This document shows positions 14,480-22,895 of a DNA stretch of 29,349 nt, piece after piece. This stretch comes from a virus, in the IMG/VR virus record IMGVR_UViG_3300044991_000017, positions 1 through 29,349 of that record, one strand, 5' to 3'. The notes beneath the pieces were generated by a model. The model was not told where the DNA came from, searched no databases, and saw only the letters and a list, made by a program, of their open reading frames with translations. Numbering within the stretch: position 1 is the first letter of the stretch; each line of letters begins with the position of its first letter. The position numbers and the translations under genes were made by a program.

Positions 14480-16093
14480 TTATGCAATACCCCAGATGCG
14501 AACTTGACCTGCACCGCCCGCACCACCTGCACCACCTGCAAAGGCAGTAAATCCTGCACCGCCACCGCCACCACCACCGCCTGGGAATCCACCCGCAGCA
14601 CCTGCGGCTCCATTACCAGTAGTAGATGAACCACCACCACCGCCACCAGAAGCCATGCCGTTGGCTAATGTTGCACCTGCAGTACCAGCAACAGTTGCTG
14701 CACCGCCTGCTCCACCACCGCCACTACTAAATGACATAGATGTTCCACCAGCACCGCCTGCTTCACCAGGTGCGCTTCCACTCCTATTACCTCCACCAGC
14801 GCCTCCTGCACCAGAAGAATGAATTGAGCTGCCACCAGAACCGCCTGCGGTATAAGCAATTCCACCACCGCCACCACCCCATGTAGCTGAATTACCTGCT
14901 GCACCACCGCCAGCACCAATATTTGTCAAGAATGATGCGCCATCAGATGGTGTTGCAAATGTAGCAGTTATAGAAGGCGCACCACCATTGCTTGCTGGAA
15001 ATGTAGAACTTGAAGATGTGCCGTTAGAACCAGCACCTCCTTGACCACCACCACCACCGCCATATGAATAATTAGGGAATGTAGTATTACCTGCTACACC
15101 TGCGCCACCGCCATATGCTTTAACAATACTTCCAATAGATGAAAGTCCACCTGCTGTAGCAGCAGCTCCTGCAGCACCAACAGTAGCAGTTACGGAATCA
15201 CCTGCAGAACCAAAATATGAAAATGGATAGCTGCTAATAAATCTAGAACCTGCACCACCACCAGAACCACCAGTTGGTCCATTGGTTGTGGTATCACCAA
15301 CACCGCCTGCACCACCGCCACCGCCACCAGCAACAACATCAAATCCAAGTTGTGAATAGCCAGGCGGTAACGTAATTGAAGTGGTAGAAGTAAGTGTTAA
15401 AGCAAATGTATTGATAACAACAGACTTAAATGAAGTTCCATTGCACATTACCAAACGAACTTCTTTTGGATACATAATGAAACTTGTCAATCCATCAATA
15501 GTTTCTGAACTATTAGGGTCTAAAGTTAAGTTACCAGTTCCAGAATTACCTATGTAGCACCACCATCCTGCGCCCAATGTTGCAGCGGCAACAAATGTCT
15601 GTGTAAAAGTACCACTGGTGATGTCAAAGTAATAACCATTGTCAGCAAGACCTAATATTGTGTTTGAGGTTCTTGTTGCAACAGGAATTGAAAAGTTTGT
15701 ACTGATTGCTGATAAAAGAAAGTTAGTGCCATCTGATTTAACGTAGTAACCTGCTGCACCTGCAGAGGTTAATCCTGTTCCACCATTAGCAATAGGCAAA
15801 GTACCTGTTACACCAGTAGTTAAAGGCAATCCAGTAAGGTTAGTTGCAACTCCAGATGTAGGCGTACCTAATAATGGAGTAACCAAAGTAGGAGAAGTGC
15901 TTAGAACAACAGATCCTGTACCTGTTTTAGTTCCTACACCAGTACCACCTTTGGTAACTTTAAGCAAAGGACCAGTATCAAACAAAGCATCAATGGTGTC
16001 TAAGTCTGTGTTGATCTTAGTACCCCAAGTATCGCTAGAAGCACCTACTTCTGGTTTAGTAAGACTTAAATTTGTGGTTGTGGTATCAGCCAT
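14480..16093 (-). CDS. Tail fibre with glycine-rich distal domain
   Basis: A 537-residue fibre. The N-terminus ([21 protein letters not shown]) is the widespread phage fibre start with paired [27 protein letters not shown] shaft module follows near residues 87-110. From about residue 243 on, the protein is dominated by glycine runs (GGGGGGAGG and similar) between short Ser/Ala/Thr patches, ending in [13 protein letters not shown]. Such glycine-rich domains form flat sandwich folds in some receptor-binding adhesins. It likely contacts the host surface. The glycine codons form GC-rich simple repeats in otherwise AT-rich DNA. It shares its shaft module with the gene at 19222. Confidence 0.75.
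   Translation of the reverse strand: MADTTTTNLSLTKPEVGASSDTWGTKINTDLDTIDALFDTGPLLKVTKGGTGVGTKTGTGSVVLSTSPTLVTPLLGTPTSGVATNLTGLPLTTGVTGTLPIANGGTGLTSAGAAGYYVKSDGTNFLLSAISTNFSIPVATRTSNTILGLADNGYYFDITSGTFTQTFVAAATLGAGWWCYIGNSGTGNLTLDPNSSETIDGLTSFIMYPKEVRLVMCNGTSFKSVVINTFALTLTSTTSITLPPGYSQLGFDVVAGGGGGGAGGVGDTTTNGPTGGSGGGAGSRFISSYPFSYFGSAGDSVTATVGAAGAAATAGGLSSIGSIVKAYGGGAGVAGNTTFPNYSYGGGGGGQGGAGSNGTSSSSTFPASNGGAPSITATFATPSDGASFLTNIGAGGGAAGNSATWGGGGGGIAYTAGGSGGSSIHSSGAGGAGGGNRSGSAPGEAGGAGGTSMSFSSGGGGAGGAATVAGTAGATLANGMASGGGGGGSSTTGNGAAGAAGGFPGGGGGGGGAGFTAFAGGAGGAGGAGQVRIWGIA
15816..15836. repeat. 21-bp block shared with 19451-19471
   Basis: Second copy of the fibre shaft block, same orientation, about 3.6 kb away. 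Confidence 0.8.
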
Positions 16094-16102
16094 AATGACC
16101 TC

Positions 16103-16567
16103 TTAATTTACTGTTGTCCAAGTTTCTGATTGATCTGAAACATCAGTCCAACTCTCAGAAACGTCTGTAATTGTTGTCCAAGTCTCTGCAATATCATCTT
16201 CATTTTCCCATTTACGTCTACCAGATGCGGTAACGCTAGATAGGGCAGATGAATTTGCAGATGCTAGGTATACAGCCACACCATTAGCGGATACTGTACT
16301 CTCTGGGAATATAACAATTATCGTAGAAAAAACACTTACTGCATACGCAGTAGCATTGGAAACTGCTTGAATATCTGCTCTTCCACCTGCGCTGTAATTT
16401 GCACTAGTCGCAACTGTAGAAGTTGTAGCACTTGTGGCAGCTCCTGCACCTAAATAGATAGCACTGGCAGTAACTGAAGTAACAGCATCTACATTTGCAG
16501 ACGCATCTTTAAAGCCACCCGCAAGTGACGAAAAAGGAGCTTCAGATAGTGCGTAAAAGCCAAACAT
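16103..16567 (-). CDS. Ala/Ser-rich virion protein with Trp-ladder tail
   Basis: A 154-residue protein of low complexity. It starts FGFYALSEAPFSSLAGG, a motif found at the start of phage appendage proteins (F...A.SE.PFS), has an Ala/Ser/Thr/Val-rich beta-type middle and ends with three tandem segments, AETWTTITDV, SESWTDVSDQ and SETWTTVN. The ending is a regular Trp ladder with period near 10. It lies between the fibre gene and a tiny membrane protein gene, in the appendage cluster, so a role as a minor structural or fibre-attached protein is likely. No enzyme motif is seen. Confidence 0.6.
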   Translation of the reverse strand: MFGFYALSEAPFSSLAGGFKDASANVDAVTSVTASAIYLGAGAATSATTSTVATSANYSAGGRADIQAVSNATAYAVSVFSTIIVIFPESTVSANGVAVYLASANSSALSSVTASGRRKWENEDDIAETWTTITDVSESWTDVSDQSETWTTVN

Positions 16568-16752
16568 TATTTAAGATGTCCGTTCCCACCTAGCCATGCA
16601 AACAAAGCTACTGTTCCTAGTCCAACTACCCAGAAGAACTTTTTAACAATGCTTTCGCCAATGCTAATATAAACATTTTCGATTACTTTTTCAGTAACCT
16701 TTTCAACTAGAAGCTCTAGTTGCTCATCAGTAAGTACAATATTATTTGCCAT
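16567..16752 (-). CDS. Small single-span membrane protein (61 aa)
   Basis: A 61-residue protein with a soluble amphipathic helix (LTDEQLELLVEKVTEKVIENVYISIGESIVKK in sense, acidic/basic heptad-like) and one membrane span at about 39-56 (FFWVVGLGTVALFAWLGG). It has an ATG, a plausible purine-rich site upstream and overlaps or abuts both neighbours by one or two bases. Its place in the fibre cluster rather than the lysis cluster is odd for a holin. It may be a membrane-interacting accessory protein; function unknown. Confidence 0.6.
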   Translation of the reverse strand: MANNIVLTDEQLELLVEKVTEKVIENVYISIGESIVKKFFWVVGLGTVALFAWLGGNGHLK

Positions 16753-16754
16753 GA

Positions 16755-17570
16755 TTAAAAGGTTATGGAACCTGATGAAGTAAATTTGTATATTCTAAAC
16801 CCACCTGATGTAGAAATGGTAGGAGAACCCGTTGTGCTTGTTGCGGCTATAAATGTGTCTGGATAGCGAAGGATGACGATACCTGAACCGCCTGCACCTA
16901 CAACCGTACTTATTCGACCACCGCCACCTCCTCCACCAGTGTTAACTGTGCCAGCAACAGCAACTCCGGGGCTGTCTCCACTACCGTTTCCTCCTCCACC
17001 AACACCTCCAACACCACCAGTAGTATCTCCTCTAGAACCTCCACCCCCACTATATGTAGTTACTGTGCCACTAATGACGCTTGCTATACCTGCGCCTCCG
17101 TTATATACAATTCCAACAGTTCCCGCACCTCCACCTCCACTACCATTAGCAGAAGATACACCCCCAGCATTTCCCTGACCAGAAATACCAGAACCGCTTA
17201 CTCCGTTAGCGCCACCGCCACCGCTTCCACCAACCCCGCCATCAGAACTTCCACCACCACCAAATCCACCACCTGTAGCAGTAATAGATGAGAAGACAGA
17301 GTTTGCACCAGCCGTTCCACTATCTGAACCCCCAGTGCCACCAGTACCACCAGCGCCTACAGTAATAGTCAATGCAGAATTATTAGTTACACTAGCAAAA
17401 CCAGCAAGTAGACCTCCTCCACCGCCACCGCCGCCTGAGTTTTGGCCACCACCCCCTCCACCAGCAACCACTAAATACTCAACATTCTGTGGAGGCAGTC
17501 CTGTCCAGTTATTGGCTTTAATTGCTTGAGCAACTTGGGGGAGTGTAAATATTCCGCTATATTGAGCCAC
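16755..17570 (-). CDS. Glycine-rich appendage protein, copy 1
   Basis: A 271-residue protein starting at GTG (AAGGGG 7 bases upstream). A short N-terminal helix (FTLPQVAQAIKANNWTG) leads into [14 protein letters not shown] and a ~170-residue glycine-rich domain with runs up to eight glycines. The end, SGIVILRYPDTF then TSTTGSP and a GFRIYKFTSSGSITF strand, is a characteristic closing module of phage glycine-rich proteins. It is probably an adhesin or fibre tip. It is a paralogue of the gene at 17936, with the same EYLVVAGGGG entry and RYP...TTGSP exit. Confidence 0.72.
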   Translation of the reverse strand: MAQYSGIFTLPQVAQAIKANNWTGLPPQNVEYLVVAGGGGGGQNSGGGGGGGGLLAGFASVTNNSALTITVGAGGTGGTGGSDSGTAGANSVFSSITATGGGFGGGGSSDGGVGGSGGGGANGVSGSGISGQGNAGGVSSANGSGGGGAGTVGIVYNGGAGIASVISGTVTTYSGGGGSRGDTTGGVGGVGGGGNGSGDSPGVAVAGTVNTGGGGGGGRISTVVGAGGSGIVILRYPDTFIAATSTTGSPTISTSGGFRIYKFTSSGSITF

Positions 17571-17572
17571 AA

Positions 17573-17923
17573 TTAAGCCCCTTGAGTTTTTTCAACCCAT
17601 GCCAATGTTGGCTCATCCCAACGATAGAATTTTCCATCTGTAGGCATAGGAGTTGGTGCTTCCCACAAATATGTTATTACGTTTTTAGTCCAAGATGCAA
17701 ATGGTTGTGGAGGAGAAAATCCTACTCCATCCCATGTGTAACCAATGCCAGCGTAGTTCTTGTGTAATGGAGTGCCACCAGTAGCATGAACATTTCCATG
17801 CGTGTTGTAACTAGTTTGAATCCACTCAGATGGGCTACCCCAATGACCTGTTGCCAATGTTTCAGCATCAATGACTATAACTTGGTCAACAATTCCGTTA
17901 GTAATATGTGCAAAATGTGCCAT
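17573..17923 (-). CDS. Small virion protein of the HFA.I.NGIV family
   Basis: A 116-residue protein beginning MAHFAHITNGIVDQVIVID and containing WIQTSYNTHG, HKNYAGIGYTWD, FSPPQPFASW and LWEAPTPMPTDGKFYRWDE. This set of motifs is one I recall from many marine and freshwater phages, where the protein is encoded near tail fibre genes and is thought to be structural. The Trp/Tyr/Pro-rich pattern suggests a compact beta domain. It sits between the two glycine-rich paralogues, so it may link or cap them. No enzyme motif is seen. Its ATG follows 12 bases after the upstream stop. Confidence 0.65.
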   Translation of the reverse strand: MAHFAHITNGIVDQVIVIDAETLATGHWGSPSEWIQTSYNTHGNVHATGGTPLHKNYAGIGYTWDGVGFSPPQPFASWTKNVITYLWEAPTPMPTDGKFYRWDEPTLAWVEKTQGA

Positions 17924-17935
17924 GTATGTATCCAG

Positions 17936-18817
17936 TTAAAAAGTTATAGTTCCAGATGATGTCCAAGTGTAAATTTGGTATCCATTAGCATTTGTTATTT
18001 GTGGTGAACCAGTTGTTGAAGTTGGAGCTAATTGTGTTGCAGGGTAACGAATGATTACGATGCCAGAACCTCCTGCCTGACCTGACCTAGCAACTCCTGT
18101 TGATCCACCAACAGTACCAGTACCGCCACCACCACCACCAGTATTTGTAGCTCCAGATGTAGCTCCAGCGTTGTATGGATCACCACCATTACCACCGCCA
18201 GCAACACCAAAACTACCAGCTCCTGTTAAATAAGCACCACCACCACCTCCACCAGCATAGAAAACTCTTTGGCCTGTTATGGTTGAGCAAATTCCAGCAC
18301 CGCCACCTGCGCCATTATTAACACCTCCAGTAACGGCAAGTCCAACACTACCAGCACCACCACCACCACCACCACCATTAGAAGATGCGCCACCATTATT
18401 TCCTTGACCTGATGTTCCAGTAGTAGCGGCTTGGGAATTAAAACCACCGCCACCAGCACCAGAACCACGACCACCAGTAGGTGCGCCAGAAGTGCTATGT
18501 CCCGCTGATGGGCCACCTCCAGTTGTGGTAATTGAACTAAAAACAGAATCTCCACCTGCTGAACCTTGACCACCAGATGTGCCACCCGCACCACCTGCGC
18601 CTACAGTTACAGTTAAGCTAGAACCAAGAGATACTGCAAATGATGTTGCCGTTAATAAACCACCTGCTCCACCACCGCCTATACCACCAGAGTCAATTGC
18701 TTGAGAAGCTCCACTTCCACCGCCACCAGCAACCACTAGATATTCAACAGTTGTTGGAGGAGCATTTAAAGGATTAAAAGCTGCTGAAACAAAATTACCA
18801 ATTGATCGTATTCCCAT
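17936..18817 (-). CDS. Glycine-rich appendage protein, copy 2
   Basis: A 293-residue paralogue of the protein at 16755. A short leader (GIRSIGNFVSAAFNPLNAPP) precedes TVEYLVVAGGGGSG, a glycine-rich domain with GG-GAG-type runs, and the same closing module (GSGIVIIRYP, TSTTGSPQIT, GYQIYTWTSSGTITF). Likely an adhesin or fibre tip component exposed on the virion. Two copies separated by one gene suggest duplication followed by divergence of the leaders, which may attach to different partners. The GC-rich glycine codon runs stand out from the AT-rich surroundings. Confidence 0.72.
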   Translation of the reverse strand: MGIRSIGNFVSAAFNPLNAPPTTVEYLVVAGGGGSGASQAIDSGGIGGGGAGGLLTATSFAVSLGSSLTVTVGAGGAGGTSGGQGSAGGDSVFSSITTTGGGPSAGHSTSGAPTGGRGSGAGGGGFNSQAATTGTSGQGNNGGASSNGGGGGGGAGSVGLAVTGGVNNGAGGGAGICSTITGQRVFYAGGGGGGAYLTGAGSFGVAGGGNGGDPYNAGATSGATNTGGGGGGTGTVGGSTGVARSGQAGGSGIVIIRYPATQLAPTSTTGSPQITNANGYQIYTWTSSGTITF

Positions 18818-18828
18818 AAGATCACCAA

Positions 18829-19212
18829 TTAGGAAATTGTTTCGTAACTTACTGTATAGGTAAGCTTACTTGCGGTACTACTAGTAACCCACAAAGTGCT
18901 TGCCTCACCAGAAACAGAAGTGTCCATCAAATAAAACATAGTAGTTTTATCAGAAATAATCAATGAAGCATCTGCTGGTATAGAGATTGTTGAGGCTAAT
19001 GATCTGTATGTTGTGCCATCAGCCAAGCGAACTTCAACTGTTGCGTCATAAGCTGCTGCACCATCAATGTTTGCAACCATAATTTGGTTAATCTTTTGCA
19101 CTGCTCCAGAAGATGGGGCGGCAACTAATGCGTTACGAGCTGTATCTGCAGGAGTAATTGAAACTGTATGCGGTGTTGCAGTAGTTGCGGCAAGAATATT
19201 TGGTGCTGCCAT
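18829..19212 (-). CDS. Small beta-rich virion protein
   Basis: A 127-residue protein with an N-terminal AAPNILAATTATPHTVSI segment and alternating strands (KINQIMVANIDGAAAYDATVEVRLADG, then SLIISDKTTMFYLMD and KLTYTVSYETIS). It reads as an immunoglobulin- or jelly-roll-like domain of the type found in small decoration or fibre-linked proteins in aquatic phages. A TTAAGGA-type site lies before the ATG. It is in the fibre cluster between the fibre base gene and a glycine-rich protein. Role unknown beyond probable structural function. Confidence 0.6.
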   Translation of the reverse strand: MAAPNILAATTATPHTVSITPADTARNALVAAPSSGAVQKINQIMVANIDGAAAYDATVEVRLADGTTYRSLASTISIPADASLIISDKTTMFYLMDTSVSGEASTLWVTSSTASKLTYTVSYETIS

Positions 19213-19221
19213 GATTTATCC

Positions 19222-19875
19222 TTAAATTCCAAAAACAAGTGAAACAGCACTTACTTGCGCTCTTGTTAGACCACTAGCCGCTGGCGCAGTAGAAGACCAT
19301 GTTGTGCCATTAGAAGTCAGTACATTTCCTGTAGTGCCTGGAGCAACAACTTGAACTGCAGAAGTTCCATTTCCTAGAATTACATTATTTAGCGTTAAAG
19401 TAGTAGCACCTGTGCCACCATTACCAACTGGAAGAGTACCAGTAACACCTGTAGTTAAAGGCAATCCAGTAGCGTTAGTCAAAACACCACTCTGAGGTGT
19501 ACCAAGAATAGGTGTGGTTAATGTAGGACTAGTTAAAGTCTTGTTTGTCAGTGTCTGTGTAGAGTCACTCAATACTGACTTATCAGCAGGGTAAGTTACA
19601 AATACATCTTTAGATCCTGCAGCAAACGAGACTTTTGTATCACTATTGCTAGACTGCAATACAGTAGTCCTGGCAAGCGTTAATCCATCACTAGATAACG
19701 TGCCAAGACCAACTTCCCAATCAGAACCAAGGGCTACTGAGTAGTAAGTAGTGTTGCTATTGCCAACACCAGCAGAAAATGTTTGGAAGCCACTTACAGC
19801 ACCACCAAGTGCAAAATCACTTGTGCCTGTTGTGGTAGTAGTTTCCTTTACCCGATCAGCAAGTACAAGTGCCAT
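19222..19875 (-). CDS. Tail fibre base protein
   Basis: A 217-residue protein starting [20 protein letters not shown], followed by [20 protein letters not shown] and [21 protein letters not shown]: a very common N-terminal module of fibre proteins in short-tailed aquatic phages. The second half carries [19 protein letters not shown] and [21 protein letters not shown], trimeric shaft repeats also present in the fibre at 14480, and a C-terminal [19 protein letters not shown] piece. It ends without a receptor domain, so it likely works as a connector to which other appendages bind. It lies directly after a small tail protein gene. Confidence 0.75.
   Translation of the reverse strand: MALVLADRVKETTTTTGTSDFALGGAVSGFQTFSAGVGNSNTTYYSVALGSDWEVGLGTLSSDGLTLARTTVLQSSNSDTKVSFAAGSKDVFVTYPADKSVLSDSTQTLTNKTLTSPTLTTPILGTPQSGVLTNATGLPLTTGVTGTLPVGNGGTGATTLTLNNVILGNGTSAVQVVAPGTTGNVLTSNGTTWSSTAPAASGLTRAQVSAVSLVFGI
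19451..19471. repeat. 21-bp block shared with 15816-15836
   Basis: The same 21 bases occur at 15816-15836 in the second fibre gene, both in the codons for the LPLTT part of the shaft module. It marks a shared, possibly exchanged fibre module. Confidence 0.8.
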
Positions 19876-19877
19876 GA

Positions 19878-20270
19878 TTAACTCAATGTAATGTCAAGAT
19901 CGCCAGTAGGGATACGGAAAATATCACCCGATTCAATTGTTTTGTTTACAGCTAAGTCTGCCCAAGCCAATAGATTGCCAGAAGTTGAAGCGTCAAATAC
20001 GCCAACAGCAACAATGGTTCCCCATGAGGCAGTAGCGGCAGCAAACTCTACTGCAGCAGAGTTAGTACACAACGTACCAGTTCCACTTACAGTAAATGCT
20101 ACAGATACTCGGGCATAGCTACCACCAGACACTTGTGTGCCACCGCCAGCATCAGTAGGTGCGGCAGTATACAAACCTACATACAAAGTAGATGCAGGTG
20201 TATAAGACGTATTGGTAAATGCGTGTTTTAGAAGCTTATCTTCTAAGTAATCGGAAAATGAACCAGCCAT
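19878..20270 (-). CDS. Small tail protein of the fibre-associated family
   Basis: A 130-residue protein with [22 protein letters not shown], then [29 protein letters not shown]: a start found in a widespread family of small phage tail proteins (LLDHLF.....Y.....LYVGL in general form). The remainder consists of beta strands around [18 protein letters not shown] and a C-terminal [10 protein letters not shown]. It lies right after the adaptor gene with a 3-base gap. Probably a tail component at the base of the fibres; exact role unknown. Confidence 0.68.
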   Translation of the reverse strand: MAGSFSDYLEDKLLKHAFTNTSYTPASTLYVGLYTAAPTDAGGGTQVSGGSYARVSVAFTVSGTGTLCTNSAAVEFAAATASWGTIVAVGVFDASTSGNLLAWADLAVNKTIESGDIFRIPTGDLDITLS

Positions 20271-20273
20271 ATA

Positions 20274-20894
20274 TCACCCCAAAGATCGGGCACGAACAAT
20301 CGGAGTAGAAGAAACAGATGCCCTTTGATCTGCCACCTCTATGTCGCCCAAGGAGTTTGTATACAACGTACTCCAAGTGGCAAGACGCTCATCATCTTTC
20401 AAATATGGAGTTGCCTCAACCAATGCACCATATAAGTACAAGTCTGGGGCATAAGCTAGAAGCCAGTTGCTTGTGTTTGAATCACTCAACGCAGGAATCT
20501 TACCATAATAGGTAAGTTCACCCGTATAACCACTATCTGGACTTGCAATTACTTCTAACTGAGTACCGACAATAGTGTAATATTTTGGTTGACCAGCAGC
20601 AATGATTGCATCTTGACGCATTAAATCACCCTGCTTTTCAGTAACAAACTCAAGATATGTAATTGGGTTTGTGTTTAACTGAAACTCTTTAGCCTGTAGA
20701 AAGTCTGATGGAAAAGCAAAGAAAGCAGTATCTAAAGTGGCAGTAGCCCGCTTTACCATCTGGCGCACACGCAATTTACGATTAAATTTTGCTTCTGCAA
20801 TAGAGATAAAGCTAGGAATAATAGAAGTCAGGTCATCCCGATTAAGATAATCAGCAATCGTTGTCTTCAATCCACTAAAGGTATCAAGTGCCAT
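20274..20894 (-). CDS. Head-tail adaptor (SU10 / tail tubular A-like)
   Basis: A 206-residue protein starting ALDTFSGLKTTIADYLNRDDLTSIIPSFISIAEAKFNRKLR, a helical start characteristic of adaptor proteins in SU10-like and T7-like podoviruses. It continues with a strand-rich part (AFFAFPSDFLQAKEFQLN, LTYYGKIPALSD) and a helical end (LLAYAPDLYLYGALVEATPYL). The adaptor ring binds beneath the portal and carries the tail nozzle. The portal and capsid protein in this window also look SU10-like. The 5' end overlaps the glycosyltransferase gene by 11 bases. Confidence 0.8.
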   Translation of the reverse strand: MALDTFSGLKTTIADYLNRDDLTSIIPSFISIAEAKFNRKLRVRQMVKRATATLDTAFFAFPSDFLQAKEFQLNTNPITYLEFVTEKQGDLMRQDAIIAAGQPKYYTIVGTQLEVIASPDSGYTGELTYYGKIPALSDSNTSNWLLAYAPDLYLYGALVEATPYLKDDERLATWSTLYTNSLGDIEVADQRASVSSTPIVRARSLG

Positions 20895-21549
20895 TTTCTA
20901 CATCCCTACACGCTAGTGTATGCTCATGTTTGAACTCAAATGTTCCAATATGGAAGATCTCTTTAGAAAGATCTTGATCCACATATGTTTTATGCCCATT
21001 CTGGGCGGCTCTACGGCAAAACCATACATCTTCACCAATGTAGTCTTCCGCAGCGGGAACCCAAGGGATAGCAAACCAAGGATATTCCATAGATTTGTAG
21101 ACTTCGGATTTGACAAGCATTACACCCATCCCGCAGTAGTCTACGTCAACAAGTCCTGTTGAATCATCGTCAGTATATACCCGATTGATAAATGTTGCAT
21201 CCATATCTGGGGTATTTTTCTTTACCGCAATAGGCTCTGTAGGGAATCTACGTTTTGCATAGTTTCCACACACAATACCCGTATCGTGTTTTAACAAGCG
21301 AATGATAGAATCTTTTGGAAACCGCATATCGCTATCTAGCCACAGGGTATGGGTACATTCAGCCGCAATAGCATCCCTAGCCAAATCCTGACGTTGTGCT
21401 GACAACAATGTGCCAGAGCTAGTGTAGATAACTACCTTGTGATTTGTTGTACCTACAGTAAATCCAACTAGCCTAGCTAAATCAAAAGCAAATCCAGAGT
21501 TAACAAAATCCCGTGTTGGAACCAAAATTCCAATGGTCTTACTATCCAT
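20884..21549 (-). CDS. GT-A fold glycosyltransferase
   Basis: A 221-residue protein resembling family 2-type glycosyltransferases. It starts with a strand-turn (IGILVPTRDFVN) and has LWLDSDMRFPKD with D72 and D74 as the metal/nucleotide-sugar DxD element, CGNYAKRRFP, then DVDYCGMGVMLVKSEV and GEDVWFCRRA near 172-181, the acceptor-side acidic motif, and a late HIGTFEFKHEH. Likely role: transfer of a sugar from a nucleotide sugar to a protein, DNA or glycan. Lying between capsid and tail genes and transcribed with them, it may modify virion proteins. The gene overlaps the adaptor by 11 bases. Donor and acceptor cannot be read from sequence. Confidence 0.75.
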   Translation of the reverse strand: MDSKTIGILVPTRDFVNSGFAFDLARLVGFTVGTTNHKVVIYTSSGTLLSAQRQDLARDAIAAECTHTLWLDSDMRFPKDSIIRLLKHDTGIVCGNYAKRRFPTEPIAVKKNTPDMDATFINRVYTDDDSTGLVDVDYCGMGVMLVKSEVYKSMEYPWFAIPWVPAAEDYIGEDVWFCRRAAQNGHKTYVDQDLSKEIFHIGTFEFKHEHTLACRDVENGT

Positions 21550-21863
21550 TAAACTTCTCCAGGTCTTGTGCGAAATGCACGATTATCAGGGTCATTCAAC
21601 CAACGCTTCATGTAAGCTTGGTCATCAAGTTTGCCTTCTGCTTTCATCTGATAAAACAAAGCCATCGGGATGGATGCAACATGGTGCATATCACCCTTCC
21701 AATTGGCTTTCTCATCAAACGAGTTAAATCGTTCTTTATTACTTTCAACTACCTCAGTAGCATCAATAATGGTTTGAATGGTTGCCTCATCTTTGTCATT
21801 GTCGTAATGCCAAAGTTTCTTGGTTCCCATCTCTTGGTTTATGTCAAAGATTTTTGTAGTCAT
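21549..21863 (-). CDS. Small virion-region protein of unknown function (104 aa)
   Basis: A 104-residue protein starting TKIFDINQEMGTKKLWHYDNDKDEATIQTI and ending YMKRWLNDPDNRAFRTRPGEV. The FD...G....WHYD...D..TI start and LNDPDNR.FRT end recur in short-tailed phage proteins encoded just after the major capsid protein; no function is established that I know. Its ATG (21861-21863) directly touches the T-run of the capsid gene terminator and has no visible Shine-Dalgarno site, so it should be translated weakly, from readthrough transcripts. It shares one base with the glycosyltransferase start. Confidence 0.68.
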   Translation of the reverse strand: MTTKIFDINQEMGTKKLWHYDNDKDEATIQTIIDATEVVESNKERFNSFDEKANWKGDMHHVASIPMALFYQMKAEGKLDDQAYMKRWLNDPDNRAFRTRPGEV

Positions 21864-21894
21864 AAAAAAAAGGGTGGGTTATTAGCCCACCCTT
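21864..21894 (-). terminator. Intrinsic terminator after the major capsid gene
   Basis: On the minus strand a 9-bp perfect stem (21886-21894 with 21870-21878), GC-rich in the middle, 7-base loop, followed by a run of eight T (complement of 21864-21871, the first two shared with the stem). It begins about 12 bases after the capsid stop. It would reduce transcription of downstream tail genes relative to the capsid gene. Confidence 0.9.
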
Positions 21895-21905
21895 AGTTAC
21901 TCAGA

Positions 21906-22886
21906 TTAGGTCTGAATTGTTGAGTTCAAGTCATAGACTGCGCCATGAGCTTTCTCATTCTTGATCTTCAAGCCCCACTCACACAAGAGCATACGCTTCT
22001 CGGCATCACCTGTCTTAGCCAGTTCAACTGTCTGAAAGGGACGCAGATAGCAGACGCTTGCGTACTCAGGATCAAGCACAAAAACATCACGCTCACGTTG
22101 GAAGCGGTTAGCAACAATGCTTACGTTACCAAAATCGGAAACATAAACATCTGCAGCGCCAATGATGGTTGAAGGCTTTGCACCTGTAGCATTGAAACGC
22201 TGACCAGCAATACCAGCCATCTTAGACAAGTTCTGTTTGTTAACAGGACCAGCCATAACGATGGAAGGAGCACCACCTTCTGTCCACACCTTCTGAATTA
22301 CGTCTTTCAGCAATGCTTCGCTGAATGAACGCAAGTTAGTAGTTGTAGCATCAGTACGAGCCGCATCAGGGATAGTGGTATATGAAGGATCAGAACCACC
22401 AGTACCTTCGCTAGTATTGGTCTTCAAGAAGGCCAACAAAGCGCCTGATTTACGGGCAGATGACGTAGAACCAGCGGCAGCGGCTTGGTTAGCCAACATT
22501 GTTGACTCCATGTCACGCTTAATTTCCGCAGATTTTTTAGCCATTTGGTAGCTCAATTCTGAGCGCCTGCCTGCTTTGTCAACAGCTTCCAAAGTACCAG
22601 CAATGATTACATCCTTACGGCTAATCTGGGTGTAGTTGCCCAAACGAACTGTAGCTGTAACTGCTGTGAAAGAGGTGATGTCATCGCCCTCGATCTGTGC
22701 ATTGGTTGTGCTGGCAGCAGCCAGGTCATCTGTTTGCCATTCAAAGAATGTGTTGGATACGTTTTCACGACCAACATTGCTCATAAATGGAGTTTCTTCT
22801 GGTGAAATCTGATAGATAACATTTGAAAGATCTTCCCGAACGCCTTTAGCGTCAAATCGGGTGTACGTGTTTGTAATAGCAGCCAT
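21906..22886 (-). CDS. Major capsid protein, SU10-type
   Basis: A 326-residue protein resembling the SU10 major head protein family (HK97 fold). The start NTYTRFDAKGVREDLSNVIYQISPEETPFMSNVG is typical: ...REDL...IY.I.P.ETPF.S..G. Then come WQTDDLAAA, IEGDD, an ISRK segment, the long helix (AKKSAEIKRDMESTMLANQ), and a late SDFGNVSIVANRFQRERDVFVLDPEY with AEKRMLLCEWGLKIKNEKAHG, the usual end of this family. An AAGGA site precedes the ATG. The scaffold gene is directly upstream and a strong terminator directly downstream, as expected for the most abundant virion protein. Confidence 0.9.
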   Translation of the reverse strand: MAAITNTYTRFDAKGVREDLSNVIYQISPEETPFMSNVGRENVSNTFFEWQTDDLAAASTTNAQIEGDDITSFTAVTATVRLGNYTQISRKDVIIAGTLEAVDKAGRRSELSYQMAKKSAEIKRDMESTMLANQAAAAGSTSSARKSGALLAFLKTNTSEGTGGSDPSYTTIPDAARTDATTTNLRSFSEALLKDVIQKVWTEGGAPSIVMAGPVNKQNLSKMAGIAGQRFNATGAKPSTIIGAADVYVSDFGNVSIVANRFQRERDVFVLDPEYASVCYLRPFQTVELAKTGDAEKRMLLCEWGLKIKNEKAHGAVYDLNSTIQT

Positions 22887-22895
22887 GATAGGTCC

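Noticed and set aside
14500-15340. Short GC-rich repeats that might suggest a CRISPR array or variable number repeat
   Set aside because: They are irregular glycine codon runs with no fixed spacer or repeat length and stay in frame in the fibre gene.
16873-17529. Proline-rich open frames on the + strand
   Set aside because: They are the reverse complement of glycine codon runs in the appendage gene at 16755, a typical artefact.
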